Virus record (IMG/VR): IMGVR_UViG_3300017917_001969
Span: 1-41,540 of that record
Source of the DNA: a virus
DNA: 41,540 bases
Direction: 5' to 3' (one strand)
Both the position numbers and the translations under genes were made by a program. Position 1 is the stretch's first letter, and every line of letters begins with the position of its first letter. This document shows, piece after piece, positions 34,864 through 41,540 of the stretch. The notes below the pieces were generated by a model. That model was given only the letters and a program-made list of their open reading frames with translations. It was not told where the DNA came from and ran no database searches.

Positions 34864-36534
34864 ATGTCATGGAAGAAACACTTCACTCTATATCAAGGTC
34901 AAGATACTAGCGCAGCTAAACCTAGTAGCGCAAGCCGCTTTCAAAGCTGGTTACCAGAAGTTTACAGCGGTCAACCAAACCGTGTAGAACGCTATGCACA
35001 ATACGATCAAATGGATATGGACAGCGAAGTAAATGCTGCACTTGATATTATTGCAGAATTCAGCACACAGCTAAATGAAAAAACGAACTCCCCGTTTGAA
35101 TTTAAATTCAAAGAAGATGCTACTGAAAGTGAAGTGAGGATATTAGAACAAACACTTCGTCAATGGTGCAGTTTACAAGACTGGGATCGTAGAATGTTTA
35201 GAACATTCCGTAACGTTATAAAGTATGGAGATCAGTTTTTCATACGTGATCCAGAAACATGGGAATTGTATTATGTAAATCCGGTTGATGTTAGTAAAGT
35301 AATCATCAATGAAGCAAAAGGTAAAGAACCTGAGCAATATGTTTTAAAAAATATTAATCTAAATATTAAAGACAAAACAGTTAGTAAACCCGTTCAACTT
35401 GCACAGTCTTATAGCACAGTTAATAGCACAGTCAGATCACAAGTAGTCGACAGAACTCCTGTAGGTAATGGTGCAAACTATCAGTCAAACTTTGGTAACA
35501 TACAAGAATACAGTGTTGATGCAACGCACGTTGTTCATACAGCATTAACTGAAGGCATGGACAGTGATTATCCGTTTGGTAGTAGTATATTAGATCCTAT
35601 CTTTAAAACTTACAAGCAAAAAGAATTGCTAGAAGACAGTATTATTATCTATCGTGTTCAAAGAGCGCCCGAACGTCGAGTGTTTTATGTTGACGTAGGT
35701 AACATGCCTGCAAACAAAGCAATGGGATTTGTTGAACGTGTAAAAAATGAAATCCACCAAAAGCGTATTCCTAGTAGAACCGGCGGCGGCACTACTATTA
35801 TGGATGCAGCATACAACCCGTTAAGTATCATGGAAGATTACTTCTTTGCTCAAACTGCAGAAGGTCGTGGCAGTAAAGTAGAAGTATTACCGGGCGGCAC
35901 TAATTTAGGCGAGATTGACGATCTAAGATATTTTACAAATAAAATGTTAAGAGCTTTGCGTGTTCCAACAAGTTATTTGCCCACTGGCCCAGATGATGGA
36001 ACTGCAACATATGTTGATGGTAAAGTAGGCACTGCATTTATTCAAGAATATAGATTTAATCAATATTGCAAGCGATTACAAAACATTGTTAGTCCTGTGT
36101 TTGATAAAGAATTTAAACTCTTTATGAAAAACCGTGGCATCAATATTGATAGTGGTATTTTTGAACTTAAGTTTGTAGAACCACAGTCATTTAGCCAATA
36201 TAAAGAAATCGAAGTTCATGCTGCCCGTGCAAACGTGTTTGCAAACTTAGAACCTGTTCCATACTTAAGCAGACGTTTTGTATTAAGCAAGTATCTCGGT
36301 TTAACTGAAGATGAGATACTAGAAAACGAACGCATGTGGGAAGAAGAAAACAAGCCAGGGACAACACCTGATTCAGAAAGCACACCAGGATTAGGTAGTG
36401 TTGGTGTTAGAGGATTTGACACTGCGCCTGATTTAGGCGACACTACACCAGACGAGACACCAACAGAAGAGGGTAGTCCTATTAGTGGTGAAGAAAATGC
36501 ACCAACACCACCCGCCGGACAAGAAGGATTATAA
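34864..36534 (+). CDS. 20: Portal protein gp20
   Basis: A 556-aa portal of the T4 family, close to T4 gp20 (524 aa). Marker segments are the N-terminal VERYAQYDQMDMDSEVNAAL, DIIAEFSTQLNEK, FRTFRNVIKYGDQFFI, VFYVDVGNMPANKA and PSRTGGGTTIMD, then DDLRYFTNKMLRALRVPTSY. It forms the dodecameric ring at the head vertex, through which DNA enters, and nucleates prohead assembly. The Pro/Thr/Glu-rich tail (about 505-556) is low complexity. The next gene begins two bases after its stop. Confidence 0.95.
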   Translation: MSWKKHFTLYQGQDTSAAKPSSASRFQSWLPEVYSGQPNRVERYAQYDQMDMDSEVNAALDIIAEFSTQLNEKTNSPFEFKFKEDATESEVRILEQTLRQWCSLQDWDRRMFRTFRNVIKYGDQFFIRDPETWELYYVNPVDVSKVIINEAKGKEPEQYVLKNINLNIKDKTVSKPVQLAQSYSTVNSTVRSQVVDRTPVGNGANYQSNFGNIQEYSVDATHVVHTALTEGMDSDYPFGSSILDPIFKTYKQKELLEDSIIIYRVQRAPERRVFYVDVGNMPANKAMGFVERVKNEIHQKRIPSRTGGGTTIMDAAYNPLSIMEDYFFAQTAEGRGSKVEVLPGGTNLGEIDDLRYFTNKMLRALRVPTSYLPTGPDDGTATYVDGKVGTAFIQEYRFNQYCKRLQNIVSPVFDKEFKLFMKNRGINIDSGIFELKFVEPQSFSQYKEIEVHAARANVFANLEPVPYLSRRFVLSKYLGLTEDEILENERMWEEENKPGTTPDSESTPGLGSVGVRGFDTAPDLGDTTPDETPTEEGSPISGEENAPTPPAGQEGL

Positions 36535-36536
36535 CG

Positions 36537-36740
36537 ATGCGTAGTAACGAGTTTTTAGTTGAATATTATGATGCAGAAGATGATGAATACAGTAATCGTA
36601 AAATAGACGATACTCGTCGTAGTCGGTTAACACTAAAGCATTTAAATAGATTGCGTAAGCAACGTGAAGTTCACGCAACTGAATATGCATCTAGAATTGA
36701 AAGTATTAAAGATATCTATTCAAAACCAGCAGCAGAATAA
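36537..36740 (+). CDS. Small head-cluster protein (position of gp67/68-type genes)
   Basis: A 67-aa highly charged helical protein (MRSNEFLVEYYDAEDDE, then LTLKHLNRLRKQREVHATEY). The acidic N-terminus is followed by a basic helix. In T4 the genes right after gp20 encode small prohead core proteins, and this location suggests a similar role. Sequence alone does not prove it. The gene ends 17 bases before the terminator at 36757-36814. Confidence 0.65.
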   Translation: MRSNEFLVEYYDAEDDEYSNRKIDDTRRSRLTLKHLNRLRKQREVHATEYASRIESIKDIYSKPAAE

Positions 36741-36756
36741 TATCTTATAACAGTGT

Positions 36757-36814
36757 AAAACAGCACAAAAACTACTTATACTAAGTGGTTTAATCAAAAA
36801 GTGCTGTTTTTACC
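36757..36814 (+). terminator. Strong hairpin terminator with an inner hairpin
   Basis: AAAACAGCAC (36757-36766) pairs over 10 bp with GTGCTGTTTT (36801-36810), and a second 8-bp stem (36771-36778/36782-36789, one G-T pair) lies within. Five T follow. The A-run on the other side makes it usable on both strands. It separates the portal unit from the prohead-core unit. Confidence 0.7.
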
Positions 36815-36843
36815 ACCATTTAAGCAGGCAAAATGTCTTGGTT

Positions 36844-36851
36844 GCTAAATA
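36844..36851 (+). promoter_or_regulatory. Possible late-type octamer GCTAAATA before the acidic core protein
   Basis: A weaker match (two changes from TATAAATA), but CTAAATA-type late elements are known in marine T4-like phages. The predicted start is near 36857, with a 47-base leader ending in TAAGGAG before the ATG at 36904. It lies just after the terminator, where a new promoter is needed. Confidence 0.45.
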
Positions 36852-36903
36852 AAACTGTAAACCATCTTGGTAAGCCTGTAAAATTTTTAAGGAGATTAAC
36901 AAA

Positions 36904-37647
36904 ATGAGCAATCACAAGGATTCACTAGTAAAAGTCCTTGAATATCTTGTTAACGACGAGCGTGAAAAGGCATCAGACCTTCTACACACTATCTTTGTTG
37001 AAAAAGCAAAGAATCACTGGGCAGCTATTACTGAAAGTGATGAAGAAGTCGAAGAAGAAATTCAAGAAGAAGACCTAGACGAAACAATCGATGTAAGCGA
37101 CGAGGAAGATGATTTCCTAAGCGATATCGAAACTGCTGAAGAAGAAATCGATAACGAAGAAATCTTCGACGCAGAAGAAATGGACGATGAAGAAGAAGCA
37201 TCGGACGAACTATCATTTGATATGGGTGCAGACGATTCGGGCATGGAAGACATGGGCGATGAAGGCGACGACTCAGACGCAGAAGCAGCACTAGCAAATG
37301 TTGAAGATGCTATTGCAGAACTTCGTGCAGCATTTGCAGACCTAATGGGCGATGCAGATGAAAGCGAAGAAGACGAAGAGGGCGAAGAAGACGAAGACAT
37401 GAAAGCATTCGGCGAATCAGTTGCTCTTAAGTCAGTAAGTGTTTCTATGCCAGATCATACAGACACTAGTGCAAAGTCACCAGTAGGTAAAGGCGGCAAA
37501 GGTCCAACCGATGCAAAACCACACCCAACTGACACTAAAGTCGAGAATGGTGGCAAAGCACCAGCAGCAAAGCAGATGAGCGTTAAAGGCCCAGAAGGCG
37601 GAGCAAAGCTAAGTGCAGCACCAGCACCGAAAAGAGAGATGAAGTAA
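36904..37647 (+). CDS. Acidic prohead core-type protein
   Basis: A 247-aa protein with three parts. Residues 1-40 are helical (SLVKVLEYLVNDEREKASDL), residues of about 45-170 are extremely rich in Asp and Glu with an Ala-rich helix (LANVEDAIAELRAAFADLMG), and residues of about 185-247 are a Gly/Lys/Pro-rich basic tail. Position before gp21 fits the small acidic core proteins (gp67/gp68 in T4). TAAGGAG precedes the ATG. Which one it is cannot be told. It may be cleaved by gp21. Confidence 0.6.
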   Translation: MSNHKDSLVKVLEYLVNDEREKASDLLHTIFVEKAKNHWAAITESDEEVEEEIQEEDLDETIDVSDEEDDFLSDIETAEEEIDNEEIFDAEEMDDEEEASDELSFDMGADDSGMEDMGDEGDDSDAEAALANVEDAIAELRAAFADLMGDADESEEDEEGEEDEDMKAFGESVALKSVSVSMPDHTDTSAKSPVGKGGKGPTDAKPHPTDTKVENGGKAPAAKQMSVKGPEGGAKLSAAPAPKREMK

Positions 37648-37648
37648 T

Positions 37649-38287
37649 ATGTTTAAGCCACTCACCGAGCACCTAACATTTAATCAAGCAAATATAATTA
37701 CCGAAGCTGTTGATGAAGCTAGCGGTAAGAGCTTGTATATGAAAGGTATTTTTATTGAAGGTGATGTGCGTAATCAAAACAATCGCATTTATCCAAAAGA
37801 TGAAATCTATAGAGCAGTTAAAGCTATTAATGAAAAAATCAAAAAAGGATATAGCGTTTTAGGTGAGGCTGATCACCCAGATGATTTAAACATCAACCTT
37901 GATCGTGTAAGTCACATTATCACTGAGATGGATATCGACGGTGCTAATGGTATCGGTAAACTAAAAATTCTGCCAACTCCGATGGGAAATATTTGTAAAA
38001 CCTTATTGGAAAGTGGAGTAAAACTGGGCGTTTCCAGTCGGGGAAGCGGCAATGTAAGTGAAAATGGACATGTCAAAGACTTCGAAATAATCACTGTCGA
38101 CATCGTTGCTAATCCGAGCGCCCCAGATGCATATCCTGATCCAATCTATGAAAGAATTATGAATCATAGACGTGGAAATGTATTAATGGATGTTGCTAGT
38201 GCTGTTAAGCATGATGCAAAAGCACAACGTTATCTCCAAGAAGAGGTAACGAAACTTATAACCAACTTAAAGTATAGGAGAGATTAA
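37649..38287 (+). CDS. 21: Prohead maturation protease gp21
   Basis: A 212-aa serine protease of the T4 gp21 family (T4: 212 aa). The catalytic His is in GEADHP (H76) and the catalytic Ser is in LGVSSRGSG (S129 or S130). The VDIVANPSAPDAYP segment near 150 is also conserved. It is built into the prohead core, then cuts the scaffold, core proteins and gp23. The start is one base after the stop of the acidic core gene. Confidence 0.95.
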   Translation: MFKPLTEHLTFNQANIITEAVDEASGKSLYMKGIFIEGDVRNQNNRIYPKDEIYRAVKAINEKIKKGYSVLGEADHPDDLNINLDRVSHIITEMDIDGANGIGKLKILPTPMGNICKTLLESGVKLGVSSRGSGNVSENGHVKDFEIITVDIVANPSAPDAYPDPIYERIMNHRRGNVLMDVASAVKHDAKAQRYLQEEVTKLITNLKYRRD

Positions 38288-38288
38288 T

Positions 38289-39383
38289 ATGGCTCACGCA
38301 ATAGATGAACTATTAAGCTCAAAGACGCTCTCCGAAGAGGTAAGATCTTCAATTAATGAAGCATGGCAAGCACAACTAAGTGAAGCACGTGAACAAATCA
38401 CTGCAGAACTTAGAGAAGAATTTGCACAGCGTTATGAAAATGACAAAGCGCAAATTGTAGAAGCAATGGATTCAATGCTCGGTGATGTAATTGCTGCAGA
38501 ACTTAACGAGTTCAAAGCAGACAAAGCTAAGTTATCTGAAGATCGTGTCGCTTACCGCAAGCACATGTTAGAACACGCAAAGGTTCTAGATGGGTTTGTT
38601 ATGGAAGCACTTCGCAAAGAAGTTTCCGAACTTCGCGAAGATCGTAAAGCTCAAAAATCAAATATGGCCACATTAGAAGGCTTTGTTATTGAGCAACTTA
38701 CCAAAGAGCTAAACGAGTTTCATGAAGACAAACGCTCACTAGTTGAAGCTAAAGTCAAAATGATAAAAGAAGGCAAGACTGTTATTGAGTCTGCAAAGCG
38801 TGAGTTTGTTGAAAATGCTGCAAAGAAAGTAAATTCCATTCTTGAATCAACTATCAAGAAAGAACTTACTACACTACGTGAAGATATTCAAGTCGCAAAG
38901 CAAAACACTTTCGGCCGTAAAATATTTGAAACATTTGCAGCTGAGTTTATGAGCAGTATGCTTAACGAAGGCACTGAAACTGCAAAACTAAACAAAAAAG
39001 TCAATGAACTAACCCGCAAGCTAGACGAAGCAACAAAAACTATCGCTACAAAAGAAGTCCAACTACAAGAGTCAGCACGTAATGCTCGCATTGTAGCAGA
39101 CAAAGCAGAAAGAAAAGCAATCATGAATGAAATGATGGCTCCACTTTCTAAGCAGCATAGAGAAATAATGGGTGCATTACTTGAAAGCGTTCAAACAAAG
39201 GACCTACAAGGTGCATTCAACAAGTATCTACCATCTGTATTGAAGGAAGATACTAAAAAAACAGAAACTAAGAAGGTCCTCAGTGAATCTGCAAAAGAAG
39301 TCACTGGAAATAAGCAAGTTGTAGCAGAAGCTGCAGTCGATGCCAATATTGTAAACCTTCGTAAATTAGCCGGACTAAACTAA
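38289..39383 (+). CDS. 22: Prohead scaffold core protein gp22
   Basis: A 364-aa, almost wholly helical and highly charged protein placed between gp21 and gp23 as in T4 (gp22, 269 aa). Coiled-coil segments repeat a pattern LEHAKVLDGFVMEALRKEVS / TLEGFVIEQLTKELNEFH at about 95-160, so part of it looks like an internal repeat. The C-terminus (NIVNLRKLAGLN) is typical of marine gp22. It guides head assembly and is destroyed by gp21. The next gene follows after an AAGGAG site. Confidence 0.88.
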   Translation: MAHAIDELLSSKTLSEEVRSSINEAWQAQLSEAREQITAELREEFAQRYENDKAQIVEAMDSMLGDVIAAELNEFKADKAKLSEDRVAYRKHMLEHAKVLDGFVMEALRKEVSELREDRKAQKSNMATLEGFVIEQLTKELNEFHEDKRSLVEAKVKMIKEGKTVIESAKREFVENAAKKVNSILESTIKKELTTLREDIQVAKQNTFGRKIFETFAAEFMSSMLNEGTETAKLNKKVNELTRKLDEATKTIATKEVQLQESARNARIVADKAERKAIMNEMMAPLSKQHREIMGALLESVQTKDLQGAFNKYLPSVLKEDTKKTETKKVLSESAKEVTGNKQVVAEAAVDANIVNLRKLAGLN

Positions 39384-39395
39384 GGAGACCGAAAA

Positions 39396-40553
39396 ATGGA
39401 CGCATTATTTGAAAATTGGAATGCAACCAAAGACGCATTAACAGACGGTCTATCTGGAACAAAGAAAAAAGTAATGGAAACAACTCTTGAGAATACCAAG
39501 AGATACCTTGCAGAAGCTGCATCCTCAGGTGCAACACAAGCTGGTAACATTGCAACACTTAACAAAGTTATCCTTCCAGTTATTCGTCGTGTTATGCCAA
39601 CTGTTATCGCTAACGAGATCGTTGGTGTTCAGCCAATGACTGGCCCAGTTGGTCAAATTCACACTCTACGTGTTCGTTACGCTGAAACTTTTGACTCAGC
39701 AACTGCAGGCGATGAAGCACTAAGCCCATTCGCAATTGCAACTGGTTACTCAGGTAACGCAAGCACAAACCGTGCAGATTCTACAAGCGCACTAGAAGGT
39801 ATCGCTGGTAAGAAACTAAGCATCCAAGTTCTAAAGCAAACTGTTGAAGCTAAAACACGTAAGCTATCAGCACGTTGGACTTTTGAAGCTGCTCAAGATG
39901 CAAACGCAATGCACGGTCTAGACGTTGAAGCAGAAATCATGCAAGCTCTTGCACAAGAAATCACTGCTGAAATCGATCAGGAAATCATTGCAAGCCTAAA
40001 CTCACTAGCAGGCACAGCAGCTGATACTTACAACCAAGCAGGTGTAAGCGGCACTGCAACCTTCGTTGGTGACGAACATGCTGCACTAGCAGTTCTAATC
40101 AACAAGAACGCAAACACTATCGCAGCCCGCACACGTCGTGGTGCAGGTAACTGGGTAGTTGTTAGCCCAACTGTTCTAACTGTTCTACAGTCAGCAACTA
40201 CTTCAGCATTCGCAAGAACAACTGAAGGTCCATTCGAAGCACCAACTAACACTAAGTTTGTCGGTACTCTAAATGGCACTATGAAGGTTTATGTAAACCA
40301 GTATGCAGCAAACGATGATGTCCTAGTTGGTTATAAGGGTTCAACTGAAACCGACGCAGCAGCATTCTACTGCCCATACATTCCTCTAATGAGCTCAGGA
40401 ACTGTTCTAGATCCAAGCACATTCGAGCCAGTAGTTAGCTTCATGACACGTTATGGTTATGTAGAACTAAGCAACCAAGCTTCATCTCTTGGTAACGCTG
40501 CAGACTACCTAAGCAAGATTGCTGTCACAACTGCAAACCTAAGCTTCAGCTAA
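39396..40553 (+). CDS. 23: Major capsid protein gp23, compact form
   Basis: A 385-aa HK97-fold capsid protein of the T4 family (GNIATLNKVILPVIRRVMP, then ANEIVGVQPMTGPVGQIHTL). T4 gp23 is 521 aa, so this one lacks some 130 residues, probably including the insertion domain. The N-terminal 40 residues are a charged helix, with a likely gp21 cleavage site after E40 (RYLAE/AASSG), leaving a mature protein near 345 aa. Codons are noticeably more GC-ending than in the neighbouring genes (many AAC, CTA, GCA). AAGGAG precedes the ATG. A strong terminator follows. Confidence 0.95.
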   Translation: MDALFENWNATKDALTDGLSGTKKKVMETTLENTKRYLAEAASSGATQAGNIATLNKVILPVIRRVMPTVIANEIVGVQPMTGPVGQIHTLRVRYAETFDSATAGDEALSPFAIATGYSGNASTNRADSTSALEGIAGKKLSIQVLKQTVEAKTRKLSARWTFEAAQDANAMHGLDVEAEIMQALAQEITAEIDQEIIASLNSLAGTAADTYNQAGVSGTATFVGDEHAALAVLINKNANTIAARTRRGAGNWVVVSPTVLTVLQSATTSAFARTTEGPFEAPTNTKFVGTLNGTMKVYVNQYAANDDVLVGYKGSTETDAAAFYCPYIPLMSSGTVLDPSTFEPVVSFMTRYGYVELSNQASSLGNAADYLSKIAVTTANLSFS

Positions 40554-40575
40554 TAGTTTGTTATACTACATTAAG

Positions 40576-40602
40576 AACAGGGCCTCAGGGCCCTGTTTTT
40601 TT
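40576..40602 (+). terminator. Intrinsic terminator after gp23
   Basis: AACAGGGCC (40576-40584) pairs perfectly with GGCCCTGTT (40589-40597) around a TCAG loop, followed directly by seven T. A textbook rho-independent terminator, isolating the abundant capsid message from the fibre-like genes. Confidence 0.92.
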
Positions 40603-40613
40603 ATGGATTTTTA

Positions 40614-40621
40614 AATAAATA
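40614..40621 (+). promoter_or_regulatory. Late-type octamer AATAAATA before the fibre-like gene
   Basis: One base off the T4 late octamer, 12 bases after the gp23 terminator. Predicted start near 40627 gives a 17-base leader with AAGGAG before the ATG at 40644. Confidence 0.55.
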
Positions 40622-40643
40622 TGTATAACAAGGAGAAACTGAA

Positions 40644-41453
40644 ATGACAGAAACAAGATTCCCTACAGGTATTAGCGGCAGAAAAAATGATGACTTAGAC
40701 ATTTGGAGTGACTCAGATATTGCATTATATCCACAAGGAAACATTTGGATTAGTCAAGGAACTAAGCTAATATTTGAAGGAACTATTCCTGATGATTATG
40801 AAATTAAATTGCAAGCTACTACTGCAACTGCAGACAGAGATATAATATTGCCTGATGCAAATGGCACTGTTGCAGTAAGCGTAAGTGATACAACAACAAC
40901 CGTGCAAGGTGAACTAAATTTAGATTTTACATTAAGTTCTGCTGGAAACATAAGTGCAACAGGAACAGTATATGGATTGGCTGGAACCGATTCTCCTACT
41001 TTTACTGGATTAACTATTAATGGAAGTAGCATAATTTTTGAAGGGTCAGTGGCAGACAATTTTGAGACAACACTTACTGTTACTAATCCTACTGCAGACA
41101 GAACAATAACATTTCCGGATTCTACAGGAACAGTTGCATTATTAGGTTCATTGAGTGTAGGCACAGAAGGCGTAGCATCAGGTGATGGTGGTATTGCTTA
41201 TAACAACACAACAGGTGTCTTTACATATACTCCGCCAGATTTAAGCAGTTATCTAACTGCAATCCCGGCTAATATTTCAGTTACAACTGCCTCTATTTCG
41301 TCAACATTAACATTAACATTATTGAATACTGCACCTGCAAGCCCAGTGAATGGTATGATCGCAGCTAGTGATGGGACAGGCTGGAACCCTGCAGGTGATG
41401 GATTACAACATATAAATGCATATATTAATGGTGCTTGGGTTCAGATAGCGTAA
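40644..41453 (+). CDS. Fibre-like structural protein with repeated TADR...GTVA units
   Basis: A 269-aa protein with two copies of a unit common in phage fibre and collar proteins: ATADRDIILPDANGTVAVS (about 53-71) and PTADRTITFPDSTGTVALLG (about 151-170), each preceded by a [IV]FEG..[PA]D[ND][FY]E segment. The N-terminus (TRFPTGISGRKNDDLDIW) and the C-terminal short Trp-rich domain (DGTGWNPAGDGLQHINAYIN) resemble other fibre proteins. It is probably a tail fibre or whisker-type component. It is the first gene after the gp23 terminator and has its own promoter and ribosome binding site. Confidence 0.7.
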   Translation: MTETRFPTGISGRKNDDLDIWSDSDIALYPQGNIWISQGTKLIFEGTIPDDYEIKLQATTATADRDIILPDANGTVAVSVSDTTTTVQGELNLDFTLSSAGNISATGTVYGLAGTDSPTFTGLTINGSSIIFEGSVADNFETTLTVTNPTADRTITFPDSTGTVALLGSLSVGTEGVASGDGGIAYNNTTGVFTYTPPDLSSYLTAIPANISVTTASISSTLTLTLLNTAPASPVNGMIAASDGTGWNPAGDGLQHINAYINGAWVQIA

Positions 41454-41455
41454 CT

Positions 41456-41463
41456 AATAAATA
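41456..41463 (+). promoter_or_regulatory. Late-type octamer AATAAATA before the last gene
   Basis: One base off the T4 late octamer, starting two bases after the preceding stop. Predicted start near 41469 gives a 16-base leader before ATG 41485. Confidence 0.5.
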
Positions 41464-41484
41464 TTATAAACAAGTGAGAGTCTA

Positions 41485-41540
41485 ATGGCATTAAATTTTG
41501 ACCACCAACGAAATAGAATTAGTTCTAGTAACGAAACTAT
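41485..41540 (+). CDS. Start of a further structural gene, cut by the right edge
   Basis: An ATG with a GAGAG site eight bases before it opens a frame, MALNFDHQRNRISSSNET, that runs off the window after 18 full codons. Position and spacing from the late octamer match the preceding fibre-like gene, so it is probably another virion protein. Too little is present to assign a family. Confidence 0.6.
   Translation, partial: MALNFDHQRNRISSSNET

Noticed and set aside
37062-37400. Ser-rich minus-strand frame opposite the acidic core gene
   Set aside because: It is the complement of GAA/GAC repeats in the acidic gene, a known source of false frames.
1-41540. Insertion sequences, integrase, attachment sites, CRISPR arrays
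   Set aside because: No transposase or integrase motif, no regularly spaced direct repeats and no target-site duplications were seen.

Overview
This window looks like part of the genome of a T4-like myovirus (contractile tail). Most genes match the T4 structural and recombination set: gp6, gp25, gp5-like hub, gp53, gp48/54-like, gp55, gp47, gp46, gp26, a gp29-like tape measure, gp20, gp21, gp22 and gp23. AT-rich composition, the large non-T4 structural genes and the style of gp6, gp26 and gp55 resemble the T4-like phages of marine bacteria (cyanophage and pelagiphage type). The host cannot be told from the sequence. There is no insertion sequence, integrase, CRISPR array or recognisable tRNA.

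Layout. (1) 1-26182 runs leftward: gp48/54-like, gp53, an 876-aa hub protein with a peptidase-like C-terminus, gp5-like OB/beta-helix hub protein, a 302-aa protein resembling a degenerate lysozyme, gp25, an enlarged gp6, a giant 3688-aa tail protein, three further tail or fibre proteins, then a separate accessory operon (115-aa protein, two overlapping glycosyltransferase-like genes, a partial gene) led by a consensus sigma70 promoter. (2) 26311-31606 runs rightward: late sigma factor gp55, the gp47/gp46 nuclease-ATPase pair, two tiny related genes, a phosphomannomutase-like HAD phosphatase and a GIY-YIG nuclease. (3) 31607-31989 lies between convergent genes. It has no credible gene, is about 50% GC by hand count over 31621-31860, and can fold into a nested multi-stem RNA. 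(4) 33065-31990 runs leftward: gp26 and a small ORF that appears to be made by -1 frameshifting on nine T residues. (5) 33122-41540 runs rightward: tape measure, portal, small head gene, acidic prohead-core protein, protease, scaffold, major capsid protein, then fibre-like proteins up to the right edge.

How the parts work together. gp55 would direct late transcription from TATAAATA-like octamers. Close matches stand just upstream of many virion genes here, and in both divergent gaps they point towards each other. gp46/gp47 serve recombination-dependent replication. gp20-gp23 build the prohead, and the leftward block builds the baseplate and tail. The two most notable observations are the gp26 frameshift cassette (slippery run, 26-nt overlap window, downstream hairpin, in-frame extension) and the structured-RNA candidate beside the GIY-YIG gene.
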